Positions 25,227-33,588 of a stretch of DNA of 64,000 nt are shown piece after piece. The notes under the pieces were generated by a model. It saw only the letters and a program-made list of their open reading frames with translations. It was not told the origin of the DNA and did no database searches. The DNA lies in NCBI RefSeq assembly GCF_029854195.1, contig NZ_CP122960.1, positions 1,184,001-1,248,000 on the forward strand. Reading direction: 5' to 3'. How positions within the stretch are numbered: position 1 is the first letter of the stretch; each line of letters opens with the position of its first letter. This DNA is from Amylibacter sp. IMCC11727. Its GTDB lineage: Bacteria > Pseudomonadota > Alphaproteobacteria > Rhodobacterales > Rhodobacteraceae. Both the position numbers and the translations under genes were made by a program.

Positions 25227-25819
25227 CCCTTTCGATTGAACAGCACAGTTGGGCGCATCGCGTGCCTGTGGGGTGGAAGTTGGCTGCCCTGTTTTGTGCT
25301 ACTGCGCTGGTGTTTCCACTAACGGATTTGCGCTTGTTGATGGGCTGTGTGGCATTGGCCATCGCGCTATACCTGAGTTTGGGGCGTGCAGCGCTGATGA
25401 TAGGGGTGGCGGCGTTAAAACCTGTTTGGTGGTTTGTGGTTATTATCGCCCTTTATCATGGAGTTATCGGTGATTTCTCCCGCGGCATGGTGATTGTTGT
25501 CAAAATGATCGCGCTGCTGGGGCTGGCAAATTTTGTGACGATGACCAGCCGATTGAGCGACATGATGGATTGGGTGATTTGGGCGCTGGCCCCGTTGCGA
25601 TTGGTAGGCGTGAAGCCCGAGCGAATTGCGCTTGCTTTTGCCTTGGTGATCCGCTTTATTCCCAGCCTGAACCAACGCGCAAGCGTGTTGCAAGAGGCAT
25701 GGCGGGCGCGGGCAAAACGGCGTTTGGGCCTGCGGATTGTGGCACCTTTGGTGATATCGGCGCTGGATGATGGGGAAACAACGGCCGAGGCGCTGCGCGC
25801 GCGTGGTGGTGTGGAATAA
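25220..25819 (+). CDS. bioN: Biotin ECF transporter transmembrane protein BioN
   Basis: BioN is the coupling membrane subunit (T component). The 199-residue protein has about four or five helices. The ATPase-contact motifs are near the C-terminal half, with Ala-Arg-Gly signatures EAWRARAKRR (about 155-164) and AEALRARGGVE at the very end. It lies between bioM and bioY, which fixes the substrate class as biotin. Confidence 0.92.
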   Translation: MLALSIEQHSWAHRVPVGWKLAALFCATALVFPLTDLRLLMGCVALAIALYLSLGRAALMIGVAALKPVWWFVVIIALYHGVIGDFSRGMVIVVKMIALLGLANFVTMTSRLSDMMDWVIWALAPLRLVGVKPERIALAFALVIRFIPSLNQRASVLQEAWRARAKRRLGLRIVAPLVISALDDGETTAEALRARGGVE

Positions 25820-25831
25820 AGGACCAAATTC

Positions 25832-26377
25832 ATGGAACGAAATATCGTTTTTATCGCAGTTTTTGCAGCACTGATTGCCGCGCTAGGGCTGTTGCCTAAA
25901 ATCACATTAGCAAGCGGCATTCCGATCACGGCGCAAACTATGGGGATTATGCTGGCGGGGACCGTTTTGGGCGCACGTAATGGCGCACTGTCCGTGCTGT
26001 TGTTCTTGGGTCTTGTGGCTATTGGTTTGCCGTTGCTGGCAGGCGGGCGCGGTGGATTGGGCGTGTTCACAACCCCTTGGGCTGGTTTTTTGTTTGGGTG
26101 GCCCATTGCAGCGTTTGTGACTGGGGCTGTCATGCGTGCCACGTGCGCAATGCCCGTGAGTTTGGCGGCGGTTTTCGCCTCAGTGGTTGGCGGCATCGGA
26201 TCGCTGTATCTGATCGCAGTGCCGTATTACATGGTGATGACGGGTACGGGATTGATGGGTGGAATTGCCACTGCGATGGTGCCGTTTTTGCCAGGTGACT
26301 TTGCCAAAGCGATTGTGGCGGGTTTGATCACGGCTGCGATTTTCCGCGCGCGCCCTGCGGTTTTGATGTCCCGTTAA
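25832..26377 (+). CDS. bioY: Biotin-binding S component BioY
   Basis: BioY binds biotin in the membrane and docks on BioMN. The 181-residue protein has six helices, with the family motifs ITAQTMGIMLAGTVLGARNGALSV-type segment near 33-55 and GGRGGLGVFTTPWAGFLFGWP near 71-91. It ends with the stop of the opposing thiolase gene overlapping in TTAA (26374-26377). Confidence 0.95.
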   Translation: MERNIVFIAVFAALIAALGLLPKITLASGIPITAQTMGIMLAGTVLGARNGALSVLLFLGLVAIGLPLLAGGRGGLGVFTTPWAGFLFGWPIAAFVTGAVMRATCAMPVSLAAVFASVVGGIGSLYLIAVPYYMVMTGTGLMGGIATAMVPFLPGDFAKAIVAGLITAAIFRARPAVLMSR

Positions 26378-27459
26378 ACCCGCAACAACAGGGCGCTGCC
26401 GATGCCGCCAGCGGCGGCGATGGCGGCGATGCCTGTGCCGCCATTTTGCAATTCGTAAAACAGGCGCACGGCGTTAATGGCCCCAGATGCGCCGATAGGG
26501 TGGCCCCGTGCCAACGCACCGCCCCCACGATTCATAGTTGCGGGATCAAGCTGTGCGCCGCGTTGGCAGGCGATGGCTTGCACGGCGTAGGCTTCCATAA
26601 TTTCAGAAGTGCTTAGATCATTTGGGGTGAGGTTTGCCGATTGCAGCGTGTGTTTGATCGCAGCGACTGGGGCTGTGGCGGGCGTTTCAGGGGCTGCGCC
26701 AAGGGTGATCCCGCCGACGACTTCTGCGGGGTTTGCACCAGTACAACGGGCAGCGGTTTCTGCATCCACAATCAGGACAAAGGCGGCGGCGTCTGCTTTG
26801 ATTGCGGTGTTTGCCGCTGTGAGCATACCTGTGATCGGCGTGGCGCGGGCAGTGGTTTTTGTGGTGAGATTGCGGGTGAAGGCATCGGTGGTGAGCCCTG
26901 CGGTTGGGACGATTTCACGGCTTAAATCGAAGGCGCGGGCTTTGGCGTGGCTTTCGATAGCAAAGGCGTCTTGTTCATCGCGCGTGATCCCGAGGGTTTG
27001 GGCCAATTGCGCGGCGCTGTCATGTAGATCTGGATCGCGGTTTGGCCATGGGGTGAAGGGCGGTCGGTCGTATGGTTCTGGGCCGTTTGGGGATTTACGG
27101 GCCCGTATCGGACGCATGGAATGGCTTTCGGCGCCTCCTGCCAGAACGGCGCGGGCGGCGCCAGATTGCACCATACGTGCGCCAAGCAGAATGGCATCAA
27201 GGCCACCGGCACATTGGCGATCTATGCTGAGACCTGCGATGGTTTCGGGCAGACCTGCGGCAAGTGCGGCCAATCGAGCAGGGTTACCGCCGCCATAAAG
27301 CGCGTTCGCAAGGATCACGTCTTCTGGTGGGATTGGGCAGTGGTCAATGCAGGCCTGTAGCACTGGTGCGGCGAGGTCATGGAGCGAGATATCCGCGAAC
27401 GCGCCACCTTCTGGGGCAACGGGTGTGCGATAGGCGGCGATGATATAGGCAGGTTTCAT
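26374..27459 (-). CDS. Thiolase-family protein lacking the C-terminal catalytic cysteine
   Basis: The 361-residue protein has the thiolase fold. Nucleophile C83 lies in SIDRQCAGGLDAI and the catalytic His is in GGGALARGHPIGASGA near 320. In ordinary thiolases the last motif is CxGGGxG, but here it reads AAAGGIGSAL, so the acid/base cysteine is missing. It is also shorter than the usual 390 residues. It overlaps the upstream acyl-CoA ligase gene and faces bioMNY. It may catalyse a changed Claisen step, or act as a degradative or decarboxylating enzyme. The substrate is unknown. Confidence 0.85.
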   Translation of the reverse strand: MKPAYIIAAYRTPVAPEGGAFADISLHDLAAPVLQACIDHCPIPPEDVILANALYGGGNPARLAALAAGLPETIAGLSIDRQCAGGLDAILLGARMVQSGAARAVLAGGAESHSMRPIRARKSPNGPEPYDRPPFTPWPNRDPDLHDSAAQLAQTLGITRDEQDAFAIESHAKARAFDLSREIVPTAGLTTDAFTRNLTTKTTARATPITGMLTAANTAIKADAAAFVLIVDAETAARCTGANPAEVVGGITLGAAPETPATAPVAAIKHTLQSANLTPNDLSTSEIMEAYAVQAIACQRGAQLDPATMNRGGGALARGHPIGASGAINAVRLFYELQNGGTGIAAIAAAGGIGSALLLRV

Positions 27460-28583
27460 GACACCCCCTTTGACAAGCTGGGGTAATCGGTTTTGCCAGA
27501 AGACAAGGTGGGAAGGCTTGGTACGGTGCGCTGGGTTTTGAGCAGCGGATGTTTTGGAACGTCTGTGGTCGTGAACCCGTGCAGGACATGACCGCGCAAG
27601 GGATCGGGCAGGGCGATCACCGCGGCGTTTTTTGCGCCTGACTGTATCAGTTGGGATTCGATGTCATCAAGGGACACGGATTGATCCGCGATGGTAACGA
27701 TGCGATCTATGCGCCCCTTCAGGGTGAGAAAACCGTCAGTGTTTAAGGAACCAAGTTCGCCCACTGTAAGCCAATCGCCCCGCCAAACAGTGTGGGGGGC
27801 AGAGCCTTGCGCGTAATGGTCAAACAACATAGGAGAGCGCACCCAGACTTGGCCAGTTTGATCGGCGGGACACAGTGCGCCGCTGGGGGTTCGGATTTCG
27901 ATTTCTGCCCCTGGGAAGGCTGTGCCAACGGAGCCAGTCGGAGCAGATGGCGAGGCGAGGGTGATAAAGCTTGTTTCTGCCGCGCCGTAAAATCGTGTGA
28001 CCGTGGCGTTGGGAAAACGGGATGCCACATGGGCCTGAGTTGCGATATCCATTGGGCCACCGCCAACAATAACATGATTTACGCTGTGTACCGTCGTGCG
28101 GATCGTACGCAGTTGTGTGGGCGTTGCGTAAAGATGGGTTATGGCATGTGATCCGAGATCGCTGCCGCCAATCAAGTGCATTTTCGCGCCAGTGACCAAT
28201 GCTTCGACCGTAGCGTAGAGAGTGAGGGAATGCGACAAATCCCCAACACTCGCCACCTGTGATGCGGGGGTGAGGGACAGATGCGATTGAAGGATGCGAA
28301 TGGAGTGAAGCCAGCTGTTGGTGGATCGGCGGATCAGTTTGGGCGCACCCGTTGTGCCGCCTGTGCGGGTGAAAAATGCTCCTGCCGTATCTGGCGCAGT
28401 GTTGGCAGCGCCGATGACGGGGGACTGGCCTTTTGCAATAGCGTTAAAGAATCCAGCCAGTGCGATGTGCGGCGTGTCAGGATCATTTGTGCGTGCCGCG
28501 GGGATGTCAGTCGCCAATCGTGCGGTGGTGGTGCCCGATTTATCGCGTAACGTTGCAAGGGGATGCCAAGTGAAGCTGTTCAT
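27456..28583 (-). CDS. AMP-dependent acyl-CoA synthetase-like protein
   Basis: This adenylate-forming enzyme would activate a carboxylic acid to its CoA thioester. The phosphate loop TRTGGTTGAPK is near 71-81. The motif RFYGAAETSF (adenine region) is near 195. The hinge region GDWLTVGELGSLNTDGFLTLKGRIDR follows. The C-terminal lysine region ends SSGKTDY. At 375 aa it is shorter than most acyl-CoA ligases (about 500), missing much of the N-terminal subdomain. ATG 28583 is chosen over 28643 for its match to a normal start. It overlaps the thiolase gene, so they form one operon. Confidence 0.85.
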   Translation of the reverse strand: MNSFTWHPLATLRDKSGTTTARLATDIPAARTNDPDTPHIALAGFFNAIAKGQSPVIGAANTAPDTAGAFFTRTGGTTGAPKLIRRSTNSWLHSIRILQSHLSLTPASQVASVGDLSHSLTLYATVEALVTGAKMHLIGGSDLGSHAITHLYATPTQLRTIRTTVHSVNHVIVGGGPMDIATQAHVASRFPNATVTRFYGAAETSFITLASPSAPTGSVGTAFPGAEIEIRTPSGALCPADQTGQVWVRSPMLFDHYAQGSAPHTVWRGDWLTVGELGSLNTDGFLTLKGRIDRIVTIADQSVSLDDIESQLIQSGAKNAAVIALPDPLRGHVLHGFTTTDVPKHPLLKTQRTVPSLPTLSSGKTDYPSLSKGVS

Positions 28584-28719
28584 GGGCGCGGTGTACTTCG
28601 GTGCTGCGAAAGGCTCAAGCGGTGACGGTCTATGGTAGGCCAATGAAGTGTAAAAACGGTTTTAAACTGGGCGCGAGTGATTTAAGAGCAACCCGACCCA
28701 GATCAGAGGAGTGTCCCGC

Positions 28720-29421
28720 ATGTTTTCCAACAGCTTTACCGACAAAGAGACTATGGCCGAATTGGCGGCGAAAATGTTGCTGGAAATTGAGGCGGTGAAG
28801 TTTCGCGCGGATGAACCTTATACGTTTGCTTCCGGGCTCGCGTCCCCTGTGTACATTGATTGCCGCAAGCTGATTTCTTACCCTGCAATTCGTCAGGCGC
28901 TGATGGACTTCGCGGTGGCCACACTGTACCGCGATGTTGGGTTTGACCAGTTTGATGCGGCTGCGGGCGGCGAAACGGCAGGTATTCCGTTTGCGGCGTG
29001 GATTGCAGACCGGATGAACCTGCCCATGCAATATGTACGCAAAAAGCCCAAAGGATATGGGCGCGATGCACAGATTGAAGGGGATATTTCCGAAGGCCAG
29101 CGCGTGTTGTTGGTGGAAGATTTGACCACCGATGGCGGTTCAAAGTTGCGCTTTGCCGAGGCAATCCGCAAAGCAGGCGCACATTGTGATCACACATTGG
29201 TGGTGTTCTATTACGACATCTTTAAGAATACCCATGAAATGCTGGCCGAGAATGGGCTGAAACTGCATTACCTCGTCACTTGGTGGGATGTTCTGAAGGT
29301 GGCCCGCGCTGAGGGTAAATTTGATGCGGCCACGCTCGATCAAGTGGAGGCGTTTTTGAATGCGCCGCTGGAATGGTCCAAAGCAAATGGCGGTGTTTAT
29401 GAGCTGCCGTCAGCGGGTTAA
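28720..29421 (+). CDS. pyrE: Orotate phosphoribosyltransferase
   Basis: PyrE makes orotidine 5'-phosphate from orotate and PRPP in pyrimidine synthesis. The PRPP motif RVLLVEDLTTDGGS is near 128-141. Other family segments are FASGLASPVYIDCRKLISYP and YVRKKPKGYGRDAQIEG. The length is 233 aa. ATG 28720 is nine bases after AGAGGA. GTG 28711 would sit directly on it. Confidence 0.96.
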   Translation: MFSNSFTDKETMAELAAKMLLEIEAVKFRADEPYTFASGLASPVYIDCRKLISYPAIRQALMDFAVATLYRDVGFDQFDAAAGGETAGIPFAAWIADRMNLPMQYVRKKPKGYGRDAQIEGDISEGQRVLLVEDLTTDGGSKLRFAEAIRKAGAHCDHTLVVFYYDIFKNTHEMLAENGLKLHYLVTWWDVLKVARAEGKFDAATLDQVEAFLNAPLEWSKANGGVYELPSAG

Positions 29422-29429
29422 GCGCCGAT

Positions 29430-29852
29430 TCACCCCTTGGTACGAGAGCATTTTCCCCGCGCGGTGAAGTCGTCGTGAAATCCAAGTGGTTTCGCGTAAA
29501 TCAGCAAAAGGTTTTTCTTTTTTAAGAATGTGCCTTTGTATTGCATTATTACTTCATCGCCCGATGAACTGCGCAAACGCCCCGTTTTCCATATGAAAAT
29601 GGCCCGTTTGTCTGTGTTCACGCGCAACGGAACCGTGGGGGCCGTTTTGGCCGAATGGAGCGTATACGGATCGGCAACCGTTACGCTTTTTTGTGCTACG
29701 TCCAATTCAAATTGAACCGACTCTGGAACCCAGCCGTTGGTTTGTTTGGCATTGATTTTACAAAAATAAGACTGAGCCTGCGCAACGGTTGGCAGAGCCA
29801 AACAGATCAGGATTGCGGTGGTTTTAAGGGCGGTGGAATTGGCGAAAGTCAT
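29430..29852 (-). CDS. Secreted hypothetical protein
   Basis: No family is recognised. The 140-residue precursor has a signal peptide of about 27 residues (TTAILICLALPTVAQAQS). The mature part has two cysteines, one near its start (YFCKIN) and one near the end (GKCSRTKG), which could form a disulfide. The rest looks beta-rich (SVQFELDVAQKSVTVAD, RAIFIWKTGR). ATG 29852 gives a proper signal; ATG 29879 is possible. Neither has a good ribosome-binding site. The gap 29853-30124 shows nothing else. Confidence 0.6.
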   Translation of the reverse strand: MTFANSTALKTTAILICLALPTVAQAQSYFCKINAKQTNGWVPESVQFELDVAQKSVTVADPYTLHSAKTAPTVPLRVNTDKRAIFIWKTGRLRSSSGDEVIMQYKGTFLKKKNLLLIYAKPLGFHDDFTARGKCSRTKG

Positions 29853-30124
29853 TATTGTAGGATCATTTTTCTCAATCATAGATGAAAAAGCTTAGGGCGC
29901 TATACCTCCTAGCACAAGGAGAAGTTGAATGTTTCGCAAGTGCCAAGAAAACTGTGGATAACGCGATGATTTCTGGGGATGACTTTGGAAAAGTCCAAAG
30001 TTTTTCTTTACATGAGGCCCAATAACGCACACCATATATTGTAAGGAAAGCGGGATTAACCCGTAAACCTTGTGACGGCCCCTAGTGGTGGGGCCTGCAA
30101 GAGCAGACAGTTGAGGGCAGCAAC

Positions 30125-30628
30125 ATGGCAAGCGTTGAGCAGTATCTTGAGGCATCCGACCTCCATCCGATAGACGTGGTTGAAACTCTGGCCGAGCATT
30201 ATGACTGGGCGTTTGATCGGGTAGGCGAAGATCAAATCGCGATGGCCATTGAAGGGGCGTGGCGTACCTATTCCATCACGTTGGCGTGGTCCGCCTATGA
30301 TGAAACGCTGCGAATGATTTGCACCTTTGAAATGGACCCACCCGAAGACCGATTGCCGATACTTTACGAGGCTATGAACCTTGCCAATGATAAATGTTGG
30401 GCCGGGGCGTTTTCCCTGTGGAAAGAACAGCGTTTGATGGTCTATCGCTATGGCTTGATGTTGGGTGGCGGCCAGATGGCAGTTCCTGAGCAGATTGACC
30501 AAATGCTGAGCGCCGCAGTTGTGGCCTGTGAGCGGTTTTATCCCGCGTTTCAATTGGTAGCATGGGGCAATGAGGCCGCGGAACCCGCGCTCGAAATTGC
30601 GATGTCAGAGGCCTATGGCCGCGCCTGA
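30125..30628 (+). CDS. YbjN domain protein
   Basis: The 167-residue protein has the YbjN-type fold (type III secretion chaperone-like), as shown by the order of DWAFDRVGEDQIAMAIEGAWRTY-like strand region, YDETLRMICTFEM, NLANDKCWAGAFSLW and RYGLMLGGGQMAVPEQIDQML. YbjN proteins are linked to stress and motility in enterobacteria, but the role here is unknown. It lies next to proC, separated by the convergent phosphatase-like gene. Confidence 0.8.
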   Translation: MASVEQYLEASDLHPIDVVETLAEHYDWAFDRVGEDQIAMAIEGAWRTYSITLAWSAYDETLRMICTFEMDPPEDRLPILYEAMNLANDKCWAGAFSLWKEQRLMVYRYGLMLGGGQMAVPEQIDQMLSAAVVACERFYPAFQLVAWGNEAAEPALEIAMSEAYGRA

Positions 30629-30634
30629 TCCGGG

Positions 30635-31114
30635 CTAGTAGTCGTAGCCTGCGTATCGATTTGGTTTGTCCGCATCCGCGTCTTTGCCAATAAAGGATGC
30701 CCAGACTCCCCCTGGCCGCCAAATCCCATCCATTTGCGCCTGTTGCGTGTCTGGATCCAATCCCAATCCTTCGGCGGCGTAGCGATAAAAGAATGCTGAA
30801 ACCCGCGCGTTATAGATGCAGTGTACGTGCAGTTTTTCCCCAGCATGAGCCTGAAGCGCGGCGACAAAATCTGTGAAATTGGTTTGTGTTGGTGCATCGA
30901 AGTCCACAGGGATGTAGGTGTAGCCAAGGCCAAGGTCCGCCAATGTTGCAGGTTCATCATCAAGCGCACCCTTGTTGTGGTGGGGGCCAAGATTGATCAC
31001 ATGCGTCACCCCTAGGGACTTGAGAGAGGCAAATTGTTCTTCGCTCGGTTGGCCAGAAGTGGTGATCCGTGGCGAGAGGATGCGAAAATTCAATATTTCG
31101 GTGTTGTGGGTCAT
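30635..31114 (-). CDS. Tyrosine-phosphatase-like protein (DUF442 type)
   Basis: The 159-residue protein has a phosphatase fold with early SGQPSEEQFASLKSLGVTHVINL and the loop HCIYNAR near residue 101. The spacing is C-x4-R, as in DUF442/beta-lactamase-hydrolase-like proteins, one residue shorter than the classical C-x5-R. Activity is therefore uncertain. ATG 31114 is chosen by the conserved start. It is divergent from proC, with a 14-bp repeat array between them. Confidence 0.78.
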   Translation of the reverse strand: MTHNTEILNFRILSPRITTSGQPSEEQFASLKSLGVTHVINLGPHHNKGALDDEPATLADLGLGYTYIPVDFDAPTQTNFTDFVAALQAHAGEKLHVHCIYNARVSAFFYRYAAEGLGLDPDTQQAQMDGIWRPGGVWASFIGKDADADKPNRYAGYDY

Positions 31115-31210
31115 GCGCGGGTCTTTGGGCTGAATTTGAGGATGGCTGGAAACCGTAGGAATGCAAAGGAAACCTTGGCTTTGGGGGGGATTCCTTAACA
31201 GAGTGTGAAT

Positions 31211-31280
31211 CATGACGCGTCATACAACACGCGTCATAGACAACGCTTCTTAAACAACGCGTCGTGCATGACGCGTCTGA
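31211..31280. repeat. Five tandem 14-bp repeats with core ACGCGTC
   Basis: Five contiguous 14-base units start at 31211, 31225, 31239, 31253 and 31267. The core is ACGCGTC in four units and ACGCTTC in the third. The second half is mostly CATA or similar. It lies in the 308-base gap between the divergent phosphatase-like gene and proC, about 140 bases before proC. A related array is at 35363-35409. Nothing else is evident in the gap. Confidence 0.85.
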
Positions 31281-31422
31281 GTTAACGATTTGATAAGGTA
31301 TTGTTTGGAAAGAGCCTCCGCGGCTGTTTCCAACGCATGTTCCATCGGGGCAGCGGGTTGATTTCCCTTTTGTCATCGCGCAGGGTCGCGGTCGCAACAG
31401 GCGCAGATTTTGGAGGAATATC

Positions 31423-32244
31423 ATGTCTTTGGATCGGGTGAACAGCGGCGGCTTGGTGCTGCTTGGCTGTGGCAAAATGGGATCGGCCATGCTGCAAGGC
31501 TGGTTGGCTCAAGGGGTAGACCCGAAGGCGGTGGCGATTTTGGACCCGAACCCATCCGACTGGGTCCGTGGATTGCAACAGGAAGGTGTCGCGTTAAACG
31601 GAGATCTGCCAAAGGCCCCCGCTGTGTGTATCGTTGCGGTCAAGCCGCAAATGATGGGCGATGCCTTGCCCAGATTGCAAGCGCTTGGCAATGGAACCAC
31701 CGTATTTATTTCTGTGGCTGCGGGCACGCCGATGTCTGCATTTGAAGCGGTGCTCGGTGCGCAAACCCCGATTATTCGCGCCATGCCAAACACCCCTGCA
31801 GCGGTTGGCAAAGGGATTACGGCGCTGATCGGAAACACTCTGATCAGCGAGGCGGATATGACAATGGCTGAAGGATTGTTGCAGGCGGTTGGGCAAACCG
31901 TGCGTTTGGATGAAGAAGGGCAGATGGATGCGGTCACCGGTGTGTCTGGATCAGGTCCTGCCTATGTGTTTCATCTGATCGAAACACTGGCAGCAGCAGG
32001 TGCGGCGCAGGGATTGCCAGAACCTTTGGCAATGAAATTGGCCAAGGCCACGGTTGCTGGTGCGGGCGTTTTGGCAGAGCAAGCAGATGAAAACCCAAGC
32101 CAGTTGCGCATCAATGTGACGTCTCCTGCGGGGACAACGGCGGCCGCCCTTGAGGTGTTGATGGATGCACAAAACGGTTTCCCTGCCCTTTTAAAACGCG
32201 GTGTAAAAGCCGCAACAGATCGAAGCAGGGAATTGGGCACATGA
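31423..32244 (+). CDS. proC: Pyrroline-5-carboxylate reductase
   Basis: ProC makes proline from pyrroline-5-carboxylate with NAD(P)H. The Rossmann loop LGCGKMGSAM is at about 14-23. RAMPNTPAAVGKGITAL is near 118-134 and VTGVSGSGPAYVFHLIETLA near 170-190. The C-terminal INVTSPAGTTAAALEVL motif is present. The length is 273 aa. The start has a strong GGAGGA upstream. It overlaps csaA by four bases. Confidence 0.96.
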   Translation: MSLDRVNSGGLVLLGCGKMGSAMLQGWLAQGVDPKAVAILDPNPSDWVRGLQQEGVALNGDLPKAPAVCIVAVKPQMMGDALPRLQALGNGTTVFISVAAGTPMSAFEAVLGAQTPIIRAMPNTPAAVGKGITALIGNTLISEADMTMAEGLLQAVGQTVRLDEEGQMDAVTGVSGSGPAYVFHLIETLAAAGAAQGLPEPLAMKLAKATVAGAGVLAEQADENPSQLRINVTSPAGTTAAALEVLMDAQNGFPALLKRGVKAATDRSRELGT

Positions 32245-32582
32245 GTGATGACATCACATTTGACGACTTTCTAAAGGTTGATATCCGCGTCGGAACCGTG
32301 GTTCAGGCCGAGCCTTTTCCCGAGGCGCGCAAACCTGCAATCAAGCTTTGGGTCGATTTTGGCGACGAACTTGGCGTGAAAAAGTCATCTGCCCAGATCA
32401 CCAAGCATTACACTGTAGAGAGCTTGATCGGGCGTCAGGTGATGGCGGTGGTAAACTTTCCACCCCGTCAAATCGGGCCGATGAAGTCAGAGATTTTGGT
32501 GCTGGGCTTGTCCGATTCTGAAGGGGGGATTGTATTGCTGCATCCTGATCAGGATGTGCCCAATGGGGGGCGGATGCACTGA
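32241..32582 (+). CDS. csaA: tRNA-binding domain protein CsaA
   Basis: The 113-residue protein is a single EMAP/Trbp111-type OB fold with the family order FLKVDIRVGTVVQAEPFPEARKPA, SSAQITKHYT and VVNFPPRQIGPMKSEILVLG. CsaA proteins bind tRNA or act as export chaperones, forming dimers. It is translationally coupled to proC. Confidence 0.92.
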   Translation: MSDDITFDDFLKVDIRVGTVVQAEPFPEARKPAIKLWVDFGDELGVKKSSAQITKHYTVESLIGRQVMAVVNFPPRQIGPMKSEILVLGLSDSEGGIVLLHPDQDVPNGGRMH

Positions 32583-32600
32583 TGTGCGGCCATTGACGTT

Positions 32601-32622
32601 GAGTATTTAAGGACGAAGAAAC
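32601..32622 (+). repeat. GAGTATTT...AAGAAA intergenic element before the hydroxyacid dehydrogenase
   Basis: GAGTATTT (32601-32608) is followed by AAGGACGAAGAAAC, ending at ATG 32623. The AAGGA part may also serve as ribosome-binding site. It closely matches the copy before the SURF1 gene. Confidence 0.5.
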
Positions 32623-33588
32623 ATGAGCGGATTACCCACAGTTTACATCACGCGGCCTTTGCCAGATGCGGTTCTTGAAGAGGCGCGCAATCATTTTGAT
32701 GTGACGGTGCGCACGCAAACCCTGCCCATGTCGGATGCAGAAACGGCGGCAGCTTTGGCGGGGTATGATGCGGTTTTGCCAACATTGGGCGATCCTTTGT
32801 CGGCGGGGGCCTTTGGCGGAACCATCCGTGCCAAGATGTTGGGGAATTTCGGCGTGGGTTATAACCACATTGATGTGGCCGCAGCGCAAAAGGCGGGCAT
32901 GGTGGTGTCAAACACGCCAGGTGCCGTTACAGATGCCACTGCGGATATTGCAGTTTTGCTGATGTTGATGACGGCACGCCGCGCATCCATCGGCGAAGCA
33001 GCCGTGCGTGATGGCACTTGGGAAGGCTGGTATCCAACGCAATTCCTTGGGTTGCATGTGTCGGGCAAAACGCTGGGCGTGATTGGCATGGGGCGGATTG
33101 GCAAAGCGATTGCAAAGCGGTGTCATTATGGGTTTGGCATGGATGTGGTGTTTTACAACCGCTCCCGCGTGGCCGATTGCGGCGTTCCCGCGCGGCAATT
33201 GGATACAATCGCCGAAGTGATGTCTGCGGCGGATGTTGTGTCGCTCTCTGTACCTGGTGGCCCGGCGAACCATCATATGATCGGCGCGGCGGAGTTGGCG
33301 GCGATGCGCCCGCATGGGGTTTTGGTGAATACGGCACGCGGTGATGTGGTGGATGAGGCTGCGTTGATTGCCGCGCTGCAAAGCGGAGCGATTGGGGGAG
33401 CTGGGCTGGATGTGTACGAAAATGAGCCGTCCGTGCCAGAGGCGTTGCGTGCATTACAGAATGTGAGTTTGCTGCCCCATCTTGGTACGGCTGCATTGGA
33501 AGTGCGGGTCGGTATGGGCTTGATGGCCGTTGAAAACCTGCGAGCGTTTTTCGCGGGGGAAGATGTGCCAAACGCGGTTAATCCTTAG
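32623..33588 (+). CDS. D-2-hydroxyacid dehydrogenase (glyoxylate/hydroxypyruvate reductase type)
   Basis: The 321-residue protein reduces 2-keto acids with NAD(P)H. The cofactor loop is LGVIGMGRIGKAIAKR near 147-162. The catalytic residues are present: Arg in VNTARGDVVDE, Glu in DVYENEP, and His in LLPHLGTA. The glyoxylate reductase group is the closest by pattern (NFGVGYNHID). The exact substrate cannot be read. Its end overlaps the opposite gene by 11 bases. Confidence 0.9.
   Translation: MSGLPTVYITRPLPDAVLEEARNHFDVTVRTQTLPMSDAETAAALAGYDAVLPTLGDPLSAGAFGGTIRAKMLGNFGVGYNHIDVAAAQKAGMVVSNTPGAVTDATADIAVLLMLMTARRASIGEAAVRDGTWEGWYPTQFLGLHVSGKTLGVIGMGRIGKAIAKRCHYGFGMDVVFYNRSRVADCGVPARQLDTIAEVMSAADVVSLSVPGGPANHHMIGAAELAAMRPHGVLVNTARGDVVDEAALIAALQSGAIGGAGLDVYENEPSVPEALRALQNVSLLPHLGTAALEVRVGMGLMAVENLRAFFAGEDVPNAVNP

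Noticed and set aside
30635..31114. Inactive phosphatase because of a C-x4-R loop
   Set aside because: The same spacing occurs in the DUF442 family, so the loop alone does not show loss of activity.
31211..31280. CRISPR array
   Set aside because: The repeats are 14 bp without spacers and no cas gene is near. It is a tandem repeat instead.
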